Source: Branchinecta lynchi (lineage: Eukaryota > Arthropoda > Branchiopoda > Anostraca > Branchinectidae). Taken from it: DNA of 64,000 nucleotides. The notes beneath the pieces are model-generated. The model saw nothing but the letters and a program-made list of their open reading frames with translations, searched no databases and was not told the origin of the DNA. Shown one piece after another: positions 49,380-61,489 of the stretch. The translations under genes and the position numbers were made by a program. The stretch lies in the NCBI GenBank assembly GCA_023053575.1, contig JAKZAP010000018.1:2294001-2358000 (forward strand). Direction: 5' to 3'. How positions within the stretch are numbered: position 1 is the first letter of the stretch; each line of letters starts with the position of its first letter.

Positions 49380-52300
49380 AAGTACAAATGTGTTATTGGA
49401 ACATTCAAGAATACTCGGAAAGTAAACTGAGGGAGTTAGTTAAAGAAAGAGATTGGGATGTAATAGGCCTAGGGGAAACGTGGCAGGAAAATTGCATCAC
49501 TTTAGACGGTTATGAGTGTTTTTGCGTATCACGCCCAAAATGAAAAAATGGTCGTGTATATGGGGGAGTAGCGGTGCTTATAAGATGCGGAGTATTTAAG
49601 GCGTATCATAAGTTAGGAAGCAAATCTGAAAACATTGTTTTGGTAGAATTTTGGAGTTATAATAACCGTTTCATATTTGGTGGGGTGTACATACCTCCGC
49701 AAGCAAGCGCATATGGAAGAGAAGGTGTTTGGTCTATTTTGGAATCGGAGAAAAGTGTGTTTAGTCGTAATTTCCCTAATCATGAAATTATTGTTGCAGG
49801 TGACTTTAACGCGTATACGAGTTACCAGTTGGAAAATGTGGTTGAAGATGAAATGGATGTTTTACACCTGAGGGAATCTTCTCAAATTACTTCAGATGCG
49901 GCAGTTGGAGTTCGACAGAGTAAGGACCAGGCACGGAAGAAAAATAAATGGGGAGCTAATCTGTTGGAGTTTTGTGGTAACGAAAATTTGATTATTGTTA
50001 ATGGGAGAGTGGGGGAAGATAAAAGGTGCGGAAATTTCACTTGTTTTTCGGGAGGTTCCCCAAGTTTAATTGATTATTTTTTAGTGGGTAAGTCTCTTTG
50101 GCCATGGTGTGTGGACTTCAGGGTTCTCGAGGTGGTCGGTTCGGACCATGTCCCAATAGCTTTGGTGGTAGAAATAAGGAATGATACGTTAGGAACGGAG
50201 AAAGAAAAATCCCAGGGTTATGAGACTAGGAATAGAACACTTAGAACAGGGAGTATTATTAGAATTAGTTCAGCATTGTTTGTGGAATATGACATAGGGT
50301 TACCTTTTGCAAATAAGTTAGTTACAGAAGAAGCAAGACTAGAACAGGCTGCGAATTTAGCTAGTTCACATAGGGTAGAGGATGCGATTGAAGAATTGTC
50401 AACACTAGTGTATGAATCGGTAAGTTCTTTGCCAGAGTATGTTAAACTTAAAAACAGGAGGAATAACAGGAATAAAGAGTTTGAGTTTTTTTACCAGGAG
50501 TGTGAGGAAAAAAGAAAGGAAGTTTGAGAGGCCCTTCGAATAGTTAAAATGAGTTGTGGAGAGGAGGTTAATCGAACGTTAAGTGCATATAAGAGTCGCC
50601 GAAAGGAATATAAAGTTTTGTTAAAAGGTAAGACACGTACGATGGAAGAGGAGGTAAATAAGAAAATAGTTAGTGCATTTACATGTAAGGACAGCAGGGA
50701 ATTTTGGAAATATGTACAGAGATCAGTGAAAGGACCGCCAAATGGTTTGATGATACCCGAGGCGGAGTCTTGGCCGGAATATTTTGAAAAGTAGGAGTCG
50801 AATATCAATGAAGAAATATTTTCAAGAAGTTTTAAAGAGGAGACATGTAGCCAGGTTTGTTACCCATTAAAGGAATTTGATTATAAGTTAGTGGAGCCAG
50901 TGAAAGATCAAGAAGTGTGGGATGTGATTCGAAAAATGAAAGGTAGGTCCGCCCCAGGTTGCGACGGGATTCCAGCAATAGTTTGGCGATGGGGGAAAAG
51001 TACATTAGCACAAGTGATAGCAACTATATTTTCTAGTATTATTATGACAGGTTTATGGCCTAGGCAATGGAAAACGTCGATAATTATACCGATTTATAAG
51101 AAAGGTGCTAGGACTATACATGATAATTATCGTGCAATTCATCTCGGTAATGTGATGGGTAAGATATTTTCAAAGGTGTTGAACCTTAGGATGAATGTTT
51201 GGTTGAATGAGAATGAGACAATTTCTTCGGTACAGGCTGGGTTCAGGGAGGGATATAGTACAATAGATCAGATCTTTGTCCTAAATGTATTGATAAAAAA
51301 ATATACAAAAGGTAAGGGGGGTAAATTATATGTGGCATTTTTGGATCTAAAAGGGGCTTTCGATAACGTAAATAGGGAATTATTGATGAGAAAGTTGATT
51401 GAAATAGGTTTGCCACAACCGTTTATTGTAATTTTAATAGAAATATATAGTCTAACAAAATTAGTGGTAAAAGTGGCAGGGAAATTTTCTAGGGAGTTCG
51501 TGTCGAAACTGGGGGTAAAGCAAGGATGTAGCCTGTCACCAAAATTGTTCTCATTGTACATAAACGATTCGGATGAATATTTGAAAGCAAGAATGGCGCC
51601 TCTGGTATCGGTAGATATTGTTACGTTATGTGCATTGTTGTTTGCAGATGATGTGGCACTTATTGCTGATTCTAAAGAAAATTTACAGATTTTGATGGAT
51701 AAGGTAAGTGAGTATTTAACAAGTAAAAAACTGACACTGAATGTTAAAAAAACGGCAGTGATGTGTTTTCGAAAAGGAGGGAAAGTAAATAAGGATAAAG
51801 TTATTTTTGAGGGGAAAGAGATTGATTATAAAGAGGAGTTTATTTATTTGGGGTTTAAACTATCGGCAAAAGGAAAATACGGTAAGCATGTAGAATCAAG
51901 CCTAGCAAAAGGAAAACGGTGTGTAAATATATTGTTAAAAACCCAAATAAAGGCGATAGTAAATTCAAGGATGCATAAAACAAGTATTTTTTTCGAAAGT
52001 AGTTTCAGCCATGCATTATGCAGCTGAAATTTGGGGATATAGCCAATGTCAAAAGTTCGAACAGGTACAATTATGTTATTTTAAAAGAATACTAGGAATT
52101 AGTAGTAAGACTAGTACGTTGGTAGTAAAAGGTGACTTAGGACTTTATTCGTTAAGGAGTTATCGGTTAGTAAGTATGATTCGTCTGTGGGAAAAATTCA
52201 TAGCATTGCCAAGAGTGAGGCCTATGAAGGCGGCGTATTTGGAGTCGTTGAGAGATAAATCAAAGGAGTCATGGTCGCAGCAGGTTAAGGCAATTTTAGA

Positions 52301-52807
52301 TTATCTTATATTTGGAATGAGGGAAAAGGGTGGGATAACATAGGAAGTATTGCGAAAAAAGTGGAGAGTAGGCTAAGAGAACAGGAGGTGCAAGATTGGC
52401 AGTGTAGGCTGGCTGCTTCGGATTCCCTGAGGTTTTATGCTGTAGCCAAGGAGACATGGGGGGAAGAAGTTTATTTCAAGGCGGGAATTCCTTTAGACCA
52501 AATTCAACTTATAATTAGCCTGAGGGCAGATTGTTTACCGGTAGGACTAAGAAGGAAATATTTGGGTAAGGTTAGAGTGCTCCGTGGTCCTTACTTCTGT
52601 CCGATGTGTGGTAAAATTAATGAATGTATATTCCATTTAATGTGTGAGTGTCAGGAGTTAAAAGACCTGAGGAAGGAAATATTTGGGGAAATGATTTGGG
52701 GGGAGGAAAGGTTTAAACAAATTTTGAAAAGTAGAAGTCTTAGAGACATAAGAAATTTGGGAAGATTCCTAAAGGTAGCCATGATTCACAGGGAAAGTTT
52801 TTTGTAA
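49380..52807 (+). pseudogene. LINE ORF2: endonuclease, reverse transcriptase and C-terminal zinc finger (several stops)
   Basis: EN runs 49390-50200: WNIQEYSESKLRELVKERDW, ETWQENC (49480), FGGVYIPPQA, EIIVAGDFNAYTSYQ and GSDHVPIALVV (catalytic D-H). RT runs 50880-52010: GRSAPGCDGIPAIVWRWG, WKTSIIIPIYKKGARTIHD, NYRAIHLGNVMGKIFSKVLN, SSVQAGFREGYSTIDQIFVL, VAFLDLKGAFDNVNRELL, GVKQGCSLSPKLFSLYIN, LLFADDVALIAD (active site) and IYLGFKLS. The C-terminus has a zinc-finger region GPYFCPMCGKINECIFHLMC (52588-52647). A stop (near 49541) and frame changes near 50525, 50790, 52020 and 52340 interrupt it. The polymerase blocks themselves are complete, so the decay is recent. Confidence 0.85.
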
Positions 52808-52910
52808 ATAGTGGTTGCGGCTATGGTTTCGTTTTTGTGTTGTTTTCTTGTTTCCATGGCCCTTTGTGCTTTTCCGGAAATAAATCTTATCTTATCTTAT
52901 CTTATCTTTG

Positions 52911-54300
52911 TGTTACTTCTGTGTGATTGACGCTGATATCAAGGCAAGGGTGGGCAAATAGATGCAGAAATGAATCAGGGAGTCGGAGAACCAGTTTTTG
53001 TGTAAAAATAGATTAAAAGTTTTTTTTGTATAATTAGACAGATTCCAGCTACATTTACTGATTCATTTAATCTTGGGTACCAGAAGGAAAGCCAGAGGAT
53101 GTAAAGACTAGAGTAAAGAGTCTATCTACAAAAATAAAAAAGTTAAACAAATCTCGGTAGGGCTCAAAGAACGAGAAGGCCGGACCGTAGAAGTCAACTT
53201 ATAAATGATGTAACTGATTCGAATCTTTATTTCAATCAGTCAATAAGTATATTTCACATAATATTTCTGTAGAACAAAAATAACGTTGTAAGTAAAAAAA
53301 AATGGTTTGAAAAATAAATAATACAACGGTTAACGCAAAGTAAAATAAACTAAGTGTCAGACACTGCTTTGTTATAATTAGATACGAAATATGGTACAGA
53401 GGATTTTAAAAGACACTGAGAAGACTTGAAATCGAGTTCTCTATAAGGAAAAGGCGTAAAAGGATTAGAAAAAGGCGGTAGGGTGTCGCGATGGTCTGGA
53501 GACAGAAGGAGGAAATATCCAAACGCCATGCTCAGATCGTGTCTCCTTTGGTTGAGTTTGTTTCAGGTGACTGTATTATTATTATGATTCATGATTTAGG
53601 GTTAGCAGAAGTTGAGCAGTCCTGATAAGGACACGGTTGTGCCCTTCTTGTGAAAATTGGATTAAATTGTAACAATGTAGCTGTTTCTGTATGTATATCT
53701 TTATCCACATGTGGCTGCTTACAAACAGGAACAAGCGGAGTGCAACAAGAACAACCCCAAAGATATCGATGGGGTTCCAGAGATGAATATTTAATGGACT
53801 TCTTCGTCCGGGGACAATTGGGGCTTGTAGATTTCAGTTTTCATCAGATCCTCTAAGCATCTTACTTCTCCCTGACCAACCGCTTAATCAACTGATTAGG
53901 TTAGTCCTTTCTACCTTTAATTTCCGGTCTAGCCCAGATTACAAAACGGAATATCAACGCTGCTTGAAAACTCGTACAATATTCTGATCCAAGCTGTACA
54001 CCACGTTACAAGTCCTACCGAAAGAGTCTGTTTGTTTCCGTTTTGATCGTACCGTTCACCCAGTAGGAAAGTGAAACGAACAGTTGTATATAGACAATTA
54101 CAGTAAACAAATTCAAATTTCCGCCTAATGCTGGCCGAAACTTCGTAGACAAACGAAGCTAGAAGATCAAGAGGAATGTATCGTCTTATCCCTAGATCTC
54201 GCCTGGATTCCTTCCGTAGAAGTGGCAAGAGAAGGGATGGCTGATGCACCCCCCCCCCCTCCGCTCACTAAAAATACTGATGGTAAAACGGAATGACAAA
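52911..54300. other. No gene recognised
   Basis: The LINE tail is followed by A+T-rich sequence with scattered open frames that lack recognisable motifs. Around 54252 a run of twelve C may be a hAT-type subterminal run, but I find no ends. Confidence 0.35.
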
Positions 54301-54309
54301 ATCGGCATT

Positions 54310-54640
54310 TCATGATTCCGTTTCTGAAACCGACAAAACTCTGTCGGGAAATCAGTAAACTTCTTGTTGGGAAGTCAGCAGTGGTTTTCGGTGCGTGTAT
54401 AGCGTTGACAAGAGCTCTGACAAACAATTTTCTCAATATCGACAAGAGCTCTGTCAGTATTAAGGAAACTTCTTCTTTGGAAATCGGCAGCATTTGTCGG
54501 TGTGCATACGGTGCGGGATTCCGTTTTCAGTACTGGCAAGAGCTCTGACAAACGCTTTCCTCATTTCGTTTCTATACCGACAAAAGCTCTGTGAGTAATT
54601 AGGAAACTTCTTCCCTGGAAATCGGATTCGGAACAAAAGC
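54310..54640 (+). repeat. Degenerate ~110-140 bp tandem repeat (GACAAGAGCTCTGACAAAC)
   Basis: Three units with CGACAAAAGCTCTGT, GGAAACTTCTTC(T/C)TTGGAAATC and TTCGGTGCGTGTATAGCG-like segments. Period is irregular. The repeat is diverged, and no coding meaning is seen. Confidence 0.5.
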
Positions 54641-55334
54641 CTTGTAGGGAGTTCAAGCCGATGGTCGGATCGAGATCCTGATTTTTCATTTTTCTACACG
54701 GTGACTGGGTATCTTTTCGGTAAAATCCACCGTTGTATTCTCGTACCATTTACGTCTAGAGTGGATACAAAAAAAAAAACGTCGTTAAATTCAGTAAATG
54801 TGAACTGCTTGTCAGTGCGAAGACTTTTTTGATATAATGACTGGAAAATTCTCGTCGGTAAATCAGAAAATGTTTCGGAACCACTTTTAATTCCTTCCTT
54901 CTCTTGAATGATTTCTCTGTTTCCACCCACAAATTGCCCTTTTGGCTTGAGCTTGCTGTACATGCTAAAAATTAATTCGGGAAGGGACCAATTTATTCGG
55001 CGTTACCGCGAGTTCCAGTTCCATGTTGCCTAGGCAACGTAGATCTAGTTTATTTTAAAGTTGTTTCCAACCTTCATATGTATCTACTCAAAATTGTCCA
55101 GATTTTAACCAGATTGGTACACAATTCTACACAAATATGTCGCAGAAAATCGTCTCTTATAAAACAATGTCTATACAAAACCACTTACTTGGCATTACTT
55201 GGTATGATACAGATCCCATAAATATGAAAGACCGGCAACTGGTGGAGCGTGGAACTGTCAGTGAACACAAATTTCTACCAGACAAATGTGCCACCTGTAA
55301 TACATAAATCAATGAAAAGATATTAACAAAACTT
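54641..55334. other. No gene recognised
   Basis: A short stretch of repeats and A-runs; open frames here lack motifs. Confidence 0.35.
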
Positions 55335-55634
55335 TTAAAAGAACAGACAGAAAGGGAAGGATAGCATATTGTTCTTTACAGACATGAATTTTGCTAGTTT
55401 TAGTTTAAATTCTTTGAAAGCATTGATTGAACAACGTTTCTTTTTCGGGAGTGTGCGTCTATAGTACAGCAGAGGTATGGTGCCTCGGACGACGCCTAAC
55501 GTCAGACGCCAAAGACTATTACGAAGAGTGAAACTAACTACTGACTGCAAACAATAACTTAAGTAAATATTCTTTGAGCTCAAGCTGACTTTTAAACACA
55601 TATATAGATTCAGTCGTGGTGGAAAGACCTTCAC
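55335..55634 (-). pseudogene. Possible LINE RT C-terminal fragment
   Basis: The minus strand gives FTLRNSLWRLTLG followed later by SINAFKEFKLKLAKF, resembling WNSLP... and SxNxFKxxLxK end blocks. It is too short and diverged for more than a weak call. Confidence 0.35.
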
Positions 55635-55689
55635 AAGTCATCTAGTCTAAAACTGTATCAGGAAATTAAAGAGTATTTTCGTACTGAGT

Positions 55690-55990
55690 TTTATTAAAAG
55701 TTGAAAATCCCAGTAAAATTTATTCGTTTATGGATCCAGGCAAGAGCAAACTGTCTACCAGTACTTGGAAAAAGTTTTTGGAAACGGAAAAGTGGTGGTC
55801 CGGAAGCGCACTATCCTTGTCCTTTTTTGTAATTCGAGTGATGAGGGGCTGGACCATGTTCTCTTGAGGTGTGAGGAGCTTTCTAATATAAGGGGTACTC
55901 TTTTCCAGAATGGGGGGATAAGCTACTTCTAGGTATCATTAAATCTACAAATGCTAGGTCTATAGTGTGTTTCGGAAATATGATAGAAAA
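55690..55990 (+). pseudogene. LINE C-terminal zinc-finger fragment
   Basis: The plus strand reads FIRLWIQARANCLPVLGKSF then, after a shift, CPFLFCNSSDEGLDHVLLRC, similar to the LRADCLP...CPMC...FHLMC end of the LINE at 52500-52650. One shift and a stop are present. It is a different subfamily from the full-length copy. Confidence 0.55.
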
Positions 55991-55999
55991 AGTTATTAG

Positions 56000-56334
56000 T
56001 TTAGCAGAAAGTCGGTAGGATATTAAGTTAAGAATGCGAGGTTGTTTGCTACTTGAGATTTTTGTTTGTTTTGTTTGTCTGTACAATAGTTTTCAAATAC
56101 AGATATATATATATATCCAAATAATGTATATACCGGATACGTCGGCTACGATTCCTCAAGTTTGAAATCGGAAATTAATCAACCGGCCGAGCGAACGGCA
56201 AACAAACCTTCGAAAAACGCAACTAGGGAGAGACGATAACATCCCAACGAACGGATTTCAAGATATAGTAACACCGATATTTTATGATGCTGACAACAGC
56301 CATGCCAGCAGACCATCCGTTCCGAGGGTAGCCG
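56000..56334. other. No gene recognised
   Basis: Includes a short (TATA)n run at 56105-56115. No feature supported. Confidence 0.35.
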
Positions 56335-56500
56335 ACTAACATCCAGCGAGGGGTCGGCAACTAAGATATTTCAAATCCACCATTTCCTTCCTCGTTTTAG
56401 TACCCTGAAAGTACTAAAACAAGGAATGAAATTGGAAATTATTCTCCTTTGAGGGGTCATTAACTATGAAATTTTAAAGTCCACCATTGCCTTAGGCTCC
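56335..56500 (+). repeat. Fragment of the 39.7-kb foldback element
   Basis: CCAGCGAGGGGTCGGCAACT, then TTCCTCGTTTTAGTACCCTG and AGTACTAAAACAAGGAATG (one hairpin), then GAGGGGTCATTAACTATG. These are the characteristic blocks of the foldback element, so the family is dispersed. Confidence 0.75.
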
Positions 56501-56514
56501 TCTAATTAGGTATC

Positions 56515-56941
56515 AATCCCATGACAACATTAGAACAGAATAGAAGTATTGCACAAAAAGCCTGAGGCCATGGCAAAAATGGTTACAAAAAAAGAGATTA
56601 CTTGAACGAAATAGAACTAAACTAAAGGAAACTCTCTCCGTGGGCTAAAGCTATTTTTAGGAATCTTACCAGCCTCTTCAGATCTTGAAAACACTTACTT
56701 TCAATAACGCTCATCATCCATATACTTCATCATTTATTGTAATAACATTCCCAAAAATCTCTACCCGCAGGTCATCTAGCTCACGGAATTCACACATCAG
56801 ATGTAACAAATTCTCATTCTCGCTATCACACATTGGGAAAAAGTAAGGACCTGTACGTCCTAATTTATTCCCCAAATATTTCCTCCGTTTTCCCAATGGC
56901 AAACAATCAGCCCGGCAACTAATTAAAACTATAAAACCCAC
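56515..56941 (-). pseudogene. LINE 3' fragment with zinc-finger C-terminus and CCATGGCC motif
   Basis: The minus strand begins ISCRADCLPLGKRRKYLGNK, then TGPYFFPMCDSENENLLHLM, the same C-terminal domain as the LINE at 52500-52650 (first Cys replaced by Phe), and after a stop a 3' UTR with TTTTGCCATGGCCTCAGG. The block to 56515 is the tail. Three different LINE tails in this window share the CCATGGCC motif. Confidence 0.65.
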
Positions 56942-57059
56942 CCCACTTAAAACCTCTGTGCAAAACAGAAAATTAATCTGAGTACCGCAGGCAAAATAAT
57001 TCCACTTTTCGTCTTTCTTGCAAAAGATCTTATCGAAATCCGATCATCTGTCCAGAATA

Positions 57060-57230
57060 TATGCCTGCCAATAGATTACGGATTCCCCCTTCCTTCACTC
57101 CCTCCGCGATGGTCGGATCGGGGAAATGACTATTTTCAAGTCAGTCTGATCGGGTCCTGACACACCTGCCAAGTTTCATCACCCTAGCACATCAGGAAAT
57201 ACTGATCTGCCGGGCACTAGAACAAATATT
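57060..57230 (-). repeat. Copy of the dispersed G-rich repeat (minus)
   Basis: In the minus sense it reads AACTTGGCAGGTGTGTCAGG, then ACTTGAAAATAGTCATTTCC and CGACCATCGCGGAGGG, matching the units at 43946, 44380 and 47265. Confidence 0.65.
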
Positions 57231-57419
57231 CCTTTAGCCAAAGCTGACTCATGTTTGACAGTGCGATTTTAATTAGAGCTATATTTCGGCCCTTCTTCGC
57301 AAAGGGCCCTCTTTAGGCTCAAAGCCACTCGAGCTGGAAAACAAACTGTTCAAAAAACAATTTGTGAGCAAGTTTAAAGTCCGGCCGGAATCTGGCAAAA
57401 AAAAACAAAAATTTAAAAA

Positions 57420-57570
57420 GTAAAAGTTTAATCTGAAGTTGATTCGAGGCTCGTTTTAGGGTTAAAGAAACATGCTGAACCTTTCTTGCAATAAAAGTGG
57501 TTCGCCCAGAATCCGGCAAAGCCGGAAAATTTGTGAAAAGATGAGTTCCATGACCCATCATTAGACGGGA
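57420..57570 (-). repeat. Short dispersed repeat (GGATTCTGGGCGAACCAC family), minus copy
   Basis: Its complement shares GCCGGATTCTGGGC, GTTCAGCATGTTTCTTTAAC and AATCAACTTCAGATTA with 58935-59030 on the plus strand. The family is short and has no coding content. Confidence 0.55.
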
Positions 57571-58059
57571 ACCCGCCCCACAAACCCACCGACACTCGGC
57601 AAAGATCAAACCGAAACCCCACAGAAAAACAGTGCGCGATGGTAAATGGCCGTTAACTTCTGTGGAACCCAACCAAAAATTATAAGAAAAATTAAACTAT
57701 CAAACAAATAAAAATTTACTTAAAAATTAAATTTATCATGGATTCTTGAATGACTCTAAAGTGGCACTAAAGTTAAAAGATTTGTTTCTTATATGTCCGA
57801 CTGGTATTACGTCAACAAGACCACGCAGTTCCACAGCCGTCGTAACAAAAGACACATACACGCTTTAAGGAGAACACCGTTATTCCTGGTGATACTGAAT
57901 CGGGAAATACACCCGTTCCTCCGATTGGATGCAGGAATTTCCGACTTCAACTGCGAAGACATCTCCATCATTGTTTTTGTTTTCTAAAGATATTTGTGGA
58001 TTAATAAACCAAATTGTAGTGGAATTAAAAACTTAAGAGCTTCTGTGCCAATCTGTTCT

Positions 58060-58130
58060 CTCATGAGGGGCGTGTGTTGGGGATTCCAAAACGTAAGTGA
58101 CGGGATACCCATGATTTCGTAAAAGTTGTC
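58060..58130 (-). repeat. Short repeat with ATCCCGTC(A/C)TTACGTTT block, minus copy
   Basis: In the minus sense it reads CATGGGTATCCCGTCACTTA and ACGTTTTGGAATCCCC, close to 59600-59650 on the plus strand (GTATCCCGTCCATTACGTTT). Confidence 0.5.
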
Positions 58131-58599
58131 CTTCTGAGAATAACTCTCGAAGGGGTTGAGAAGGGGTTGGGGTTGAGATATTTTACTCAAACTTGGTATA
58201 AAAAACTCCTTGGGTCAAAGTAAAGATAAAAATCGAAGATGCCACCTGTATCCCTATATTTAGGGATTGGGTTGGGGGGGGGGGGGGGGTGTTAGCCTGG
58301 AATCCAGACGAAACCCGAAATTCGGCAGAAGTAATAAAGGAAGTATTAACCTGTTTCAAAATTGTAACAGAGAACATGTCTAATAAGTCTGGCGCATACC
58401 GGATTTCTAGCAGACTCAATTGTCTGGATACAAAATTAAACGTCTGGGATCTCATCGAAGCCTTTGGTCTTGTTTAAAAGATTTCGATGAGATCCCAAAT
58501 ACTGAATATTTATTGACAAATCTTGTAGATTTCCGGTTTTCGCCAAACCCCTTTGACATTTTGCTATAACCTATAACCAAGTTCAGATATGGATTCCGC

Positions 58600-59050
58600 A
58601 TTCATACTCTAATCAACTTCAGACCAGCTTGACCACTTGACCAAATTCTCCCTTTTAGAAGTAGGCTACTCTCGGCGAACTGCATGTAGAGCAGGAGAGC
58701 TGGTGACTTTGAGATGCGAACCTTTCGATCCAAATTTCCGGGTTCTGGGAAACTCTGCCAGCTATCCGTCAAGGAAATAAAGTCCAAAACTGGATTCAGC
58801 ATGTCTCCTTACCCCAATACCGAATCTCTAATAGATCTTCAGTATGTTCGAAAGGTGCAACAGTATGTCTCCTTACTCCATGTCGACTATACCATGGGGT
58901 TTTACAATACCACGCTAAATTTCTGGCTATGGCCGGATTCCGGGCCAACTACTAGTCCAGCAAGAAAACATATTTGGATTCAGCATGTCTCCTTACCCAT
59001 ATATTAGACCTATAATCAACTTCAGACTAACTCCAACTTTTCACAAATTT
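58600..59050 (+). repeat. Repeated CATGTCTCCTTACxCC units and dispersed repeat
   Basis: CATGTCTCCTTACCCC (58800), GTATGTCTCCTTACTCC (58864) and CATGTCTCCTTACCCA (58984) recur at intervals of 60-120 bp with GGATTCAGCATGTCTCC. The right part is the plus copy of the family at 57420. Confidence 0.5.
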
Positions 59051-59155
59051 TCCGGCTACAATCTATATCGACTATTTCATTAGCTTGATAAAAATAATTT
59101 TTCGACCCTTAATTTGAAACCGCTCCTCCAGCCCTAAACATACAACTACTCCGTC

Positions 59156-59489
59156 CAGGGGGGTCACGACTGGGGGGGGGGGGGAGGACGCCCCCCCCTT
59201 GTCTTGTCTGCCAGTCGGTAAAAAACTACCGATGCGGCGTGAAGTGGCGCGATTTTCCGTCAAAACAGTTTGATTTTTTTCATGGTAATAGTCGTTTTTC
59301 CTGAAAATTAGTCTATTTTTCATCAAAACAATCTGTTTTTCCGAAAATCAGTTGATTTTTTTGAAAACCGTCCTTTTTTTCTTGGAAACAGTCGTTTTTC
59401 TGCCAAAACAGCCGGTAAAAGTTACCAGCCAGTCAGTAAATACCTTGCTCCCCCCCCCCCCCCGAACATTTTGGCTAGTAGCGCCTCTG
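59156..59489. mobile_element. Probable hAT-type element, 334 bp, with internal ~35-bp repeats
   Basis: CAGGGGGGTCACGACT at the left and a complementary-type TAGTAGCGCCTCTG at the right resemble the hAT termini at 2928. Subterminal G- and C-runs are present (59171-59183 and 59449-59463), and the interior repeats CGTTTTTC...GAAAA and AATCAGTTGATTTTT-like segments. The eight bases on each side (ACTCCGTC and GGTCTATC) agree at only four positions, so the insertion is old or the ends are not exact. Confidence 0.5.
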
Positions 59490-60445
59490 GGTCTATCTAC
59501 AAACTTGACCTGTACTTCTACCCAAGGGATCCTCACATCAAGTTTGGACAGAATACCTCACCCCTTCGAGATTGATCGTGCTAACAGACAGACGGACGGA
59601 CAATTTTACGAAGTCATAGGTATCCCGTCCATTACGTTTTGAGATCCCCCCAATAATGTGAAAGAAATAAAAAGGAAATGAAACTTACCGAGCCGAGCAC
59701 TTTAATCTCAGACTCCCGTTTATAAACTAAAGCGGAGAAGCAGTAATCAGTGACGCAACTACAAAACCTGATGTTCGTGTAGCAAACCCGTTTGCCAATC
59801 CGGCGTAAATGTGGCTACGTGGATACAGGTAGGGTAGTGCAGCAGACAAACAGCACAAGGGTATTGACTAGATGCCGTCGTCCATCTTCAAATTATGTTA
59901 TAAGTTTACGTCTCTTTTCTCAGGAACGTGGTGGCTTTATATGGTCATAAATAGTATAGATACGCCTCAAACTATTTAGATAATGTAAACGCGTAACACT
60001 CTGCTTTAAATAGGCTTCAGGGACCATGACACGGACCCGCTCGGACACTCTTTTAATGGTTTGCGCTTATCCATAGACACAAAAAACAACAACATCTTAA
60101 CGTATTTCCTTACGTAGGTTAAACTGAACGATCAATGAAGTCTCGATATATGACCTGAAAAAGCCACCAGACATGACACTATGACCCCTGCACATCCTGG
60201 GAACCTTTTGACGAGCTTTTTGAGGAATGAGTAGTCCAAATACTAATAATTAGAGTCATAACTGTCAAGAGCCCCCTTGGGAACTCGGGAAAAAGGTGCC
60301 GAAGATGCTTGTTCTCTTTTGTGGAATGAGCAGTCGAAACATTTCAGTAATTTTAGTCATAACTGTCAAGAGTCAGACTTGTGAAACTCAGGAAAGAGGT
60401 GTCGAGGATTCTTGGTTTGAATCCGAGAAACCTAATAAGCTCTAG
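59490..60445. other. No gene recognised; short repeat at 59600-59650
   Basis: Apart from the ATCCCGTCCATTACGTTTTG block shared with 58060-58130, no feature is supported. Confidence 0.35.
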
Positions 60446-60607
60446 CAGGCCCGTATCCAGGAATTTATTTGGGGGGGGGGGGGGGTTTGCCTGCTGGTCG
60501 GACAAAAAAGTACAAAAAAAACATAGATCAGAGGGAAAAGCCTATAAAATCGTTATTTTTGTATGTTTCGGGGGAGGGGGTAGGGGGTTGACCTGGATGC
60601 GGCATTG
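60446..60607. mobile_element. 162-bp hAT MITE with exact 8-bp target duplication (AGCTCTAG)
   Basis: Begins CAGGCCCGTATCCAGG and ends CCTGGATGCGGCATTG (the complement is CAATGCCGCATCCAGG), with AGCTCTAG at 60438-60445 and 60608-60615. A G-run follows the left end. Its terminus is the same type as that of the 76-bp element at 14342, so they are one MITE family. Confidence 0.85.
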
Positions 60608-60615
60608 AGCTCTAG

Positions 60616-61489
60616 TCCCTTTTGAACAACTTCATGATTCTTCTAATCTGAAGCCGTTGAAAACTGGAAAAAAATCCGACAAACCCCATCATGGGCTCAT
60701 AGCTAGTGAGCAAGGCCCTCAGTACCAACACAATTTAAGTGCCTCAGTTACGTCCCTACACTGAACTTCATAGCAAATAACTATAAAAATAATTGCCATA
60801 ACATCATAATCTTTGTTTGACTTATCATGTCGAATCTTCTTACAATTGTAAAGAAAACAAAAAAGAACTCGCGGCTGGTGAGTCCTTCTACTGTCACAAT
60901 TTCTCGTTTCAAATACTCTTTATGACCAACTCTTCATGCCGACCAAGAATCGCTGTGTGACTAGCGAAGAACAAGAAAGACCACGAAAACAAACATTGTT
61001 GTTGATTCCATTAGTTGCATTTTTTAACGTAGTTTCGGCGTAATTTCGGTTAAAACCGTTTTATTTGTCCATTTCATTTGCTGTGGTTTCGAAACTGAAA
61101 TTACGGAGCTCAAACTACAAACTACCTCACAGACGTAGTTTGGCATAGTTTGACTTTTCGGAAACAAGAACTCAATAAAAAGCAAATAAGATAGAACAAA
61201 AGGCAAACTACAAACTTCAACGAAACAGAGTTGAATCCAAAAAAACGCAACTAGGGGATTTGACTCAACTTTAGAATTTTGTTTGCGTGACGTTTCTTGT
61301 TCTTCCTTAGGATCACAGCGTGTATCGGACTTGTGGTGAGAACACACGATCAGGATCGTCGGGAGCTCCCGGACTCAAATTCCTGCCCGGATTTTTGGCA
61401 CCATCATCACTTCAGAATGTAAACGTTGAAATTTGTTCAACTTGATGAAGCAAATGCAGGAAATCTTGGTCTTGGGTTCGCACTATTAG
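60616..61489. other. No gene recognised
   Basis: Low-complexity A+T stretch. Repeated ACGTAGTTT...TAGTTTGG words near 61025-61150 are too diverged to define. Confidence 0.35.

Larger units (their letters stand above)
47900..52910 (+). mobile_element. Non-LTR retrotransposon, nearly full length, with (TTATC)n tail
   Basis: ORF1 (48164), then an endonuclease-RT-zinc-finger ORF2 (49380-52807) with a few stops, a 3' UTR with TTTCCATGGCCCTTTGTG and a (CTTAT)n pentamer tail ending ~52910. The 5' end is not defined; a possible upstream open frame at 47958-48167 may be leader. A truncated copy of the 3' end lies at 9859-10150. The clade is unclear: the LNYRAI-like LDNYRAIHL, GVKQGCSLSPKLF and C-terminal CX2CX8HX4C pattern are seen in several groups. 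Confidence 0.85.

Noticed and set aside
59148..59497. An 8-bp target duplication for the element at 59156
   Set aside because: The flanks ACTCCGTC and GGTCTATC agree at only four of eight positions, so I did not call a duplication.
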